DNA of 64,000 nt, taken from the NCBI GenBank assembly GCA_015499995.1, contig JADNRV010000038.1:248001-312000 (forward strand). Direction: 5' to 3'. Below are positions 57,289-64,000 of this stretch, in pieces. Within the stretch, counting starts at the first letter, position 1, and the number at the start of each line of letters is the position of its first letter. Position numbers and translations under genes: made by a program. The notes below the pieces were generated by a model. The model saw nothing but the letters and a program-made list of their open reading frames with translations. It did no database searches and was not told the DNA's origin. The DNA comes from Flammula alnicola (Eukaryota > Basidiomycota > Agaricomycetes > Agaricales > Strophariaceae).

Positions 57289-59063
57289 CCTCGAGAGGTT
57301 TCTATAGAATAAGCTACATCAATTAATAGATCCTAATAGATGAGCATATATACCATCAAAGCTGCGATGTTCTAGGGTATGTTTGGATTAAATACGAAGA
57401 TACACTGTCTTTCCATCCAGCGAGGATAATCCGAGATACCCTGACCTTACCAAAAGTGCATCAGTATCGTACCCAGTGCAGATAATCATATTCACCTCAT
57501 GATTCTCCAATGAATTTCAAGATCTTTTCCCCAAGAGCCTTTTATTCAACTCCGGTTTAGTAATTCGGCCCTTGGTTTTCGACAAGAGGCTTGCAGGCTT
57601 CGGTAGAACAGTGGAGGTCTTACCACTTGGCAGTGCCACACACTGCACAGGGCTGAGCACCTCGAGGAATCGCAAAACCAACGTTGGCCCGAGTTTCGCT
57701 TCAAGGTTGAGGCAGTGTGGAACTGTCTTCAATTTACCTAATCCATGATACATCATTACAAAATCAAGGCTGGACGGGAAGACATCAGACTCACCAGTAT
57801 ATAGGACTTGATTTTCCTCTCTGATCTTGAATATGCGCTTCAGGACGAACGATATAATGTCATGCCGAGTCGCCAATTGCACGGTCATTTGCCCGGTTCG
57901 CAGGTCAACCAAGAACGGCTAATAATGGATGAGCAATGGCTTCTCCCGCCCTCAAATCTGATGTTAGGCAGCCCGTCGATGTCAGAGATAAGCTCCTCGT
58001 CAATTAGCCCTTCGTTAAGCAGAAGCTGGCGCATTCCGCCTCGAATTGACCACTTGATGGCTTGCTATGGCTTGGTGCAGAAGTTGGACCCAAGGCTGTC
58101 CAATCTCAGCTTCCAGGTCTCGACGTTCGCGGAATGAAGAGATGCTGTTGCACAGTCGGAACTGCAGTTCTCCAGATATTGCTGGTAGGTCGGGGGATCG
58201 ATGATACTAAAAGACACCCCCTGTGTTTCCTGGGAACCTCTGATAATTCCTATATTTCATTTTCATGTTCCCAACGTCCGTTGAAGGGGCCTTTCTTTTT
58301 CTTTCGGCTTATGAGGACGCGTGCGGTTACACTATTCGAGGGCAAATTCCGGAATGCGCAGAACTTGGAAAGATTCGGACTAAGAAGGCAGAAGAAAGAT
58401 TCAAAGAAGACACGCGTTGCTTGACGATCACATGACCACTCCGGTGATTAGTTGAACTTGATTCTTGAAGATGCAGTTGGATCACAACTTCGACTTAACC
58501 TCTTCTTTAAACGGCTCTTTGCAAAGGCCCGTGACGCTATTCGCCGTCGTCAAGCTCATACAAAGGGGTAATCAAGCCCGACCAGTTCAAGAGAGTGCTG
58601 AGACGCGAAACTTGCAAGTTGCTACGAGGGAGCCTTGAAGCCCGGTATGGGGCCGCCAGACTTGGAATCAGATAGTGGGTATGAATCATCGACGCTTCGA
58701 ATTGAATAGCGGACCGGGATACTGATAGATTGTTGGTGAATGTAGTACGCGTGACTGAGTCACCAGCGCCTCAGAACACATCCCAGAACATCTAACAAAC
58801 ATCTAAACACCACATGAAGGCTCTCACCCGTGACCCGATGTATACCATCGAAGTCTTTGCACATGCGAAATTTCCCTTCTCTCTCTCATGAACTTGTTGA
58901 GAGAGGAGGAAGTTTTCGCCCGCCATGCGCAGAGATGTCGAGTGACGAATAGCGATGCCATGCGCGGCGTAACCAAGATAATTTTGATTATACATATGAT
59001 GTAGAAATATAAATATTGGGACATCTGCATAGGTTCGTCTTCTTCCATTTACATTGCTTCCCA
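57289..59063. other. intergenic with a monooxygenase-like trace
   Basis: On the minus strand near 57500-57425 a short frame reads NHEVNMIICTGYDTDAL, like the C-terminal ATGY-type motif of flavin-containing monooxygenases. It is preceded by stops and no other part of such an enzyme was found. The rest shows no gene. A TATA-like ataaatatt (about 59008-59020) lies some 50 bases before the rhamnosidase start. Confidence 0.35.
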
Positions 59064-62000
59064 ATGCAAGGTATGTACGATATTGCTCCACGGAACTTTT
59101 GCACTGACCTACTCTTCAGATTACCTCCTATTCTTCCTGCTCCTTGCAGCAGCTAAAACATGCATATGCTCAGCTGCCTCTATAGGTATGATCTTTTGAT
59201 TTTTCCTGCGAAAAAAGCTCAATTATTTGCAGATAAATTCCTTGCCAGCGAAACAATTACTTTGTCTTCCCTGCTTGTCGAGGACAAAGTTGCTCCCATA
59301 GGGATTGACGTTACCCCCCGTTTTTCTTGGATAATTTCTTCCCCTCAAAATGGAGATGTTCAGGCATCTTATCACCTGCAAGTCTCGAAAGTCAAAGCTG
59401 GGAACGCGGAGGTATGGAACAGCGCCGTCGTTTCGTCCAAGAGATCGTATCTCATTGAATACGGTGGCCCACCTCTGGAATCTGACACTCGATATTTTTG
59501 GAGCGTCCAAGTGGTTACCACCTTTGGGTCTTCCACAGCTTCTTCGGAATTTACCACCGGATTTCTTTCAACCGGCGATTGGGGCCCGGGCGTTTGGATC
59601 GGCAAGCCTACTCAAGGACCTCCGCCCGACCTCATATCAGCCTTCCAAGGCGCCTCATGGATATGGACTTCGGAATCGAGCCCTCCAAATGCCCCACCCG
59701 GAGATGTAGCATTCCGAAAGACACTCAGCACTCCTAGTGGGAAGACCGCGACTTCTGCCGATATTCTAATCACTGCGGATGATCAGTTCTCCATGTATGT
59801 GGACGGAAACCCTATGGGCTCATCCCCACAAACAGCGAATATATGGATGCAAGCACAATTCTTGAACCTCACCTTGAACACAGCCAACTCGACGCTGTTC
59901 GCCGTACGCGTTACCAACCTTCCTGATGTTTCTACTGGTGGAAATGGTCCTGCGGGCCTCCTCGTTGCGATCAAGATTACATTCTCTGATGGCACCGCCA
60001 CCATCATAACCTCCGATCCGAGTTGGATTTTAACGACAAACATCACTGATGGTTGGAACCTTCCTTCGGGGAGCGTGGCGGGCTGGACGGCGGCAAGTGC
60101 TATCGCTCCCTACGGACAAGGCCCTTGGGGTACCCAGGTTACGGTTCCCGCTGCGGCGTCTACTCCGCAACTGTCATTTGCCAATTCTTTTTGGATTTGG
60201 TCCACGGAAACCAATCCCCCTCTCGCGCCTGCAGCACCTCGGGCCTTTAGGAAGACATTCAGCGCGACGTCCGGAAAAACTTTGCTGTCGGCACTTATTA
60301 TCCTGACTGTTGACGATGCATTCAGCTTTTATGCTGATGGTATACGGCTCGGCAGTTCCCCAGAGGAGACCGATACTTGGGAGTATGCGCAGACGTTTAC
60401 CGCCACTCTTCACGGAACTTCTGCAGTGTTTGCTGTCTTAGCGAACAACCTCCCCGATGTTTCCACAGGAGGAGCGTCACCTGCAGGTCTCCTGGCCTCG
60501 ATTCAGATAACATATACGGACGGATCAAGCGACTTCGTCGTCTCTGACACCACTTGGAAGGTGGACACAACCGTGCCCGTAGGATTCGAAAACCCGTCCT
60601 TTGACGATTCGTCCTGGAGTCTTGCCTCTTCCCAGGGTCCATACGGAGTTGGCCCTTGGGAGAATGGCGTCACGATTGTCAATTCATTGGAAGAACACCC
60701 TGCACCACTGATTCGCAAGGAATTTGGCGTATCCAAACCCCTTTCATTCGCCCGTCTTTACTACTCTGCAGGCGGGTATGCAAGCATAACCATCAATGGC
60801 GCGCCAGCATCCGACCATGTGTTAACGCCTGGGTTTACGAAATACGACACGGAGATCCAATATATCGCACTGGATGTCGCCTCGCTTTTGAAGTCAGGCA
60901 CAAACGCGATTGGTGCTGAGCTAGGTCGAAGTCATTACGGATCCACGCAGGGCAGCGTGTGGAATTGGAATACTGTATCATGGCACGGCGAACCTCGAGT
61001 CATCATGGTTCTGTCTCTTGGATTCGTCGATGGAAGCACATCACGCGTCGTTACAGATGGGACTTGGAAGGTGAAAGAAGGTCCCACGCGACTGGACGAT
61101 GTGTTTGGGGGAGAAAACTACGATGGTACTTACTTTTTCTGATCTCATAAGTCAAAACACATTAAATACCTTTTTTCTGTAGCGGCATTCGAGCAGCAAG
61201 GTTTTGACACAGCTGGATTTAATGATTCTTCATGGAGCGCAGCTGCGATTATGCCTGCCCCAGGAGGGACACTGGTTAACCAAGGACAACCTCCTACTCG
61301 AATCATTCAAAGCCTGACTCCGGTCTCCATCAAAGAACCTGTTTCAGGCATATTTGTTGCCGAGTTCGAACGCGTCGTATCGGGATGGGTAAGACTTACG
61401 GCTTCTGGTCCTGCCAAAACCCAGATCACAATTCACTTCGGTGAGAAATTGCATGTGAGTTGGTAGTGCAGCATTCCTTCTCTTGGATATCATATTATTT
61501 GGTGGTTTTAGGACGATGGCACGGTCATGTATGAGGATTTCATGCACTACTATGCCAATAACTTCCAGACAGGTGCGTTTTATGCTCATGAGGCTTGGAT
61601 CGCGTCTTAATATCGAAGTTTAGATCGATTTTGGTTGGCTGGAACAGGACAGCCAGAGACCTTCGAACCAAAATTCAGTTACAAAGGTTACCTCTATGTT
61701 CAGATCGAAGGCTGGCCCGGATCGTCACCACCCTCTGTGCAAGATATCGTTGGCAGAGTGGTACACGATGACCTTGCTCCTCGGGGCAACTTCATGACGT
61801 CTAGCGATTTGCTGAACCAGCTCCACACTGCGGCTGTATTTACTTTCTTGAATAACCTGCATAGTATACCGACTGATTGTCCGACATACGAAAAGAATGG
61901 ATGGACGGGAGATGCGATGTTGAGTACTGTAAGTTGTGAGTTTTTATTTCTTTCTCTTAACTGAAGGCATGATCGTAGGAAACGGCGCTATTCAACCTTG

Positions 62001-63394
62001 ATTCCCAAGGACTCTTGACGAAATACGTTGAGGATCTTGACAAGACTCGACTTGACTCGTCGGGAGGGGCGGGCCCTCCGAGTGTTATTGCACCTGATAG
62101 TGGATGGGGTGCGAATAACCAGGCCCCCACTTGGCAGTAAGTTTACGAACTTGAACCAATTATCTGTTCTCAACGCCATATTCAAATAGCTCCGCGTTTA
62201 TATTTATTCCATGGTGGATTTATTTCTACAAAGGTGACCAGAGGGTCCTCGAAAATCACTACGATAGCATGAAGAGCTATATCGAATTCGAACTTGGTCG
62301 TTCGCCGAATAATATCGCGAATACGGGCTTGGGCGATTGGGATACTCCAGAGACGAATCCTAATGGAGGGAATCCGCCTGAGGACCCTCGTGTTTCGGCG
62401 ACCGCTTATCTGTACGTCTGGTTTTTCGATGTTCAGGGTGTTCCTAATAGTTCACGTGGATGCCGTCCAGATACCAAATGCTTACGGTGATGGAGAACAT
62501 CGCTACTGTCCTCAACAAGACCAGCGACGCCTCGACTTTCTCCACTCAAGCCGCAAACGTAAAGATGGCCTTCAACAGCGCATTCCTCAGTTCTACAACT
62601 GGATACTACGTCGGCGTCGGAGACCAAGGCTACAGGCAGACACACAACTTGCTCGCTCTTGGATTCTCACTTGCTCCGACTGCAAGTATCCAACATGTCG
62701 CAGACAGTATCGCTCAGAATATCTCCTCTATTGGAAATCATCTGAATACTGGGGCTTTGGGGACCAAGCTTCTCCTGCCAGTGTTGTCTGAAAACGGCCA
62801 TGCAGATACTGCGTTCGCTGTTGCTCAGCAGACTACTTTCCCTAGCTGGGGATTCTGGATTGAGAATGGGGCTACTACTATGGTGCGCTGAAGAATTGTT
62901 TCTGTTATGAGGATTCGATAGAACTGATGGTTGATGGGGCATAGTGGGAACATTGGTCTATCGATGCTCGCTCTCGAGATCATGTCCGTCTTTTCTTCGA
63001 GCCTATTGCACTAATTGACTGACACATCCATAGCACTTTCTCGGAACATTCGAGGACTGGATGTTCAAGCATGTTGCAGGAATTCAACCCACCTCTGCTG
63101 CATTTGAAACCGTCAACATTTCTCCTCTCCTCACTTCCCAGTTAACATTCACTCGTGCTTGGACAATGACCCCGTTCGGCAACTTGTCTGTGGAATGGAC
63201 TGACGAGGCTGGGGCTATCAACGTGGACCTCGGCGTTCCTGTTGGCGTGAATGTGACCTTCTCAATTCCGGGGATTACGTCGTCGGTGGTACGTATTTCT
63301 GCAAGTCTTCGAATTTCATAGATGTGCTAAATAAATTCTTTCATAGATGAATTTTGAATCAGGAAGCCATTCTTTCAGCATACCGAAATCTTAG
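59064..63394 (+). CDS. secreted GH78 alpha-L-rhamnosidase with duplicated N-terminal modules
   Basis: Releases L-rhamnose from pectin or plant glycosides outside the cell. Twelve exons: 59064-59070, 59120-59185, 59233-61125, 61183-61454, 61512-61572, 61624-61928, 61979-62136, 62190-62411, 62471-62882, 62945-62983, 63034-63288, 63347-63394, giving 1245 residues. The first coding exon is 7 bases; joining exons 1-2 gives the signal peptide MQDYLLFLLLLAAAKTCICS. After a beta-sandwich (residues 30-150) come two copies of one module, about 161-330 and 340-505, each with SFWIW or SWIWTSE, FRKT, NLPDVSTGG and PAGLL. The catalytic (alpha/alpha)6 barrel carries DCPTYEKNGWTGDA with the general-acid region, LGDWDTPE, WEHWSID and HHFLGTFEDWMFKHVAGI. 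The C-terminal beta-domain starts at about PFGNLSVEW. The frame is intact throughout. Confidence 0.9.
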
Positions 63395-63680
63395 CTGAAC
63401 TGTCGTATCAATGAAGCCTCGGAGGATTACTGTTGTACAATTGTATTGATAGCGTTTGAATTTGGCCTAGCACGGACTTGTTAGTATTACGACCGTTAGA
63501 ACGTTAACGGTGAATCTTCATGCATCAAATGAAATATAAGTATGTAATATTAAAATTCATACAAAAAGGACGTCACAATAGAGACAACTTGAAAACAGCA
63601 AAACAAAAAGAGAAATTCCCCGGCAACATAATAGATAAAGATTAAATCCCAGGCGTGAATGGTGAAGCCTAACCACCGAC
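63395..63680. other. convergent 3' region
   Basis: Between the stops of the rhamnosidase and the minus-strand dehydrogenase. AT-rich; no gene. Confidence 0.5.
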
Positions 63681-64000
63681 CTAAACGTTCTCGACTTGTT
63701 CTTCCAGCCATTTCCATAACTCTCCTGCAAGTTTTGGATCTTCACCAGCGGGATTCCCGGTTCCGATACGCGCCCAAGGAATCAGATACTGTAAAACCAC
63801 AATATTATGGAGGGTATCCGCAACAAAGCAACGGTAGACATACCTTCCCATTCAGCTCGGCGCCTTGAGGAGATGTACCAGCCCAAAGCTGAGTTAAAGC
63901 ACCATACGACGGTGCATATAGAATAGGTTTCTAAATTGCAGAAAAATGATTTGAGCCCCGCAACTTTGATAAGGGGCATTCACGCATACCAGCAGAGCAT
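63681..64000 (-). CDS. short-chain dehydrogenase, C-terminal part (cut by window end)
   Basis: Only the last three exons lie in the window (64000-63990 partial, 63930-63844, 63788-63681, read on the minus strand). They encode LLKPILYAPSYGALTQLWAG, SPQGAELNGKYLIPWARIG and the ending ELWKWLEEQVENV. The pattern YGALTQLWAGT..GaeLNGKYLiPWAR is typical of the C-terminus of fungal NAD(P)-dependent short-chain dehydrogenases related to retinol dehydrogenases. Catalytic YxxxK and cofactor motifs would lie beyond the window edge. Substrate unknown. Confidence 0.8.

Noticed and set aside
57425..57912. possible flavin monooxygenase gene on the minus strand
   Set aside because: Only one short motif-like stretch (IICTGY) is seen, preceded by stops; no FAD or NADP motifs in the neighbourhood.
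1..64000. tRNA, rRNA or CRISPR-like features
   Set aside because: No cloverleaf with A and B boxes, rRNA core, or regularly spaced repeat array was recognised by eye; a tRNA scan would be decisive.

Overview
The window reads as nuclear DNA of a filamentous basidiomycete, most likely an Agaricomycete. The protein-coding genes are broken by many short introns (about 50-60 bases, GT-AG, one clear GC-AG). Their products match families typical of mushroom-forming fungi: a BTB/POZ protein, an E2-like/F-box protein, a small secreted NIS1-like pair and a fungal FYR-domain protein. No rRNA, tRNA, CRISPR array or prokaryotic feature was seen.

Layout. Bases 1-11,000 are repeat-rich and gene-poor: a dispersed direct repeat, a broken thiolase fragment, GC-rich minisatellites, a cluster of near-perfect palindromes (6664-7170), a run of intron-like C-rich modules, and a 625-base inverted-repeat DNA transposon (9996-10620). 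Next come a secreted S28 serine carboxypeptidase (11055-13454) and a coding-complete tyrosine-recombinase retrotransposon of the DIRS/Ngaro order (about 13560-18930), whose reverse transcriptase is split by an intron carrying a minisatellite. Bases 19,000-23,300 hold a small secreted protein gene, AT-rich filler and a 236-base MITE.

From 23,366 on the window is mostly genic: a sirtuin fused to a C-terminal RRM; an FYRN/FYRC protein; two paralogous alpha/beta-hydrolase esterases flanking a tandem pair of NIS1-like secreted proteins; an E2-like/F-box fusion gene divergent from a CTK2 cyclin; a nickel/cobalt transporter; a rearranged pseudogene of the E2/F-box gene; a Gly/His-rich hydrophilic protein; tRNA-splicing endonuclease subunit Sen15; a Cys-rich small protein and its decayed tandem copy; a BTB protein; a mitochondrial phosphate carrier; a secreted GH78 alpha-L-rhamnosidase; and the 3' end of a short-chain dehydrogenase cut by the window edge.

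How genes may work together (inference): the rhamnosidase, S28 peptidase, esterases and NIS1-like proteins suit a fungus feeding on or interacting with plant material. CTK2, Sen15, the sirtuin-RRM protein and the FYR protein are housekeeping or regulatory. The most unusual items are the sirtuin-RRM fusion, the palindrome cluster, the intron-bearing tyrosine-recombinase retroelement, and the duplication/decay pairs. Exon boundaries were drawn by eye from splice motifs, frame continuity and family conservation, and each model was checked for total length divisible by three. Two genes (CTK2 and the Gly/His-rich protein) fail that check by one base.
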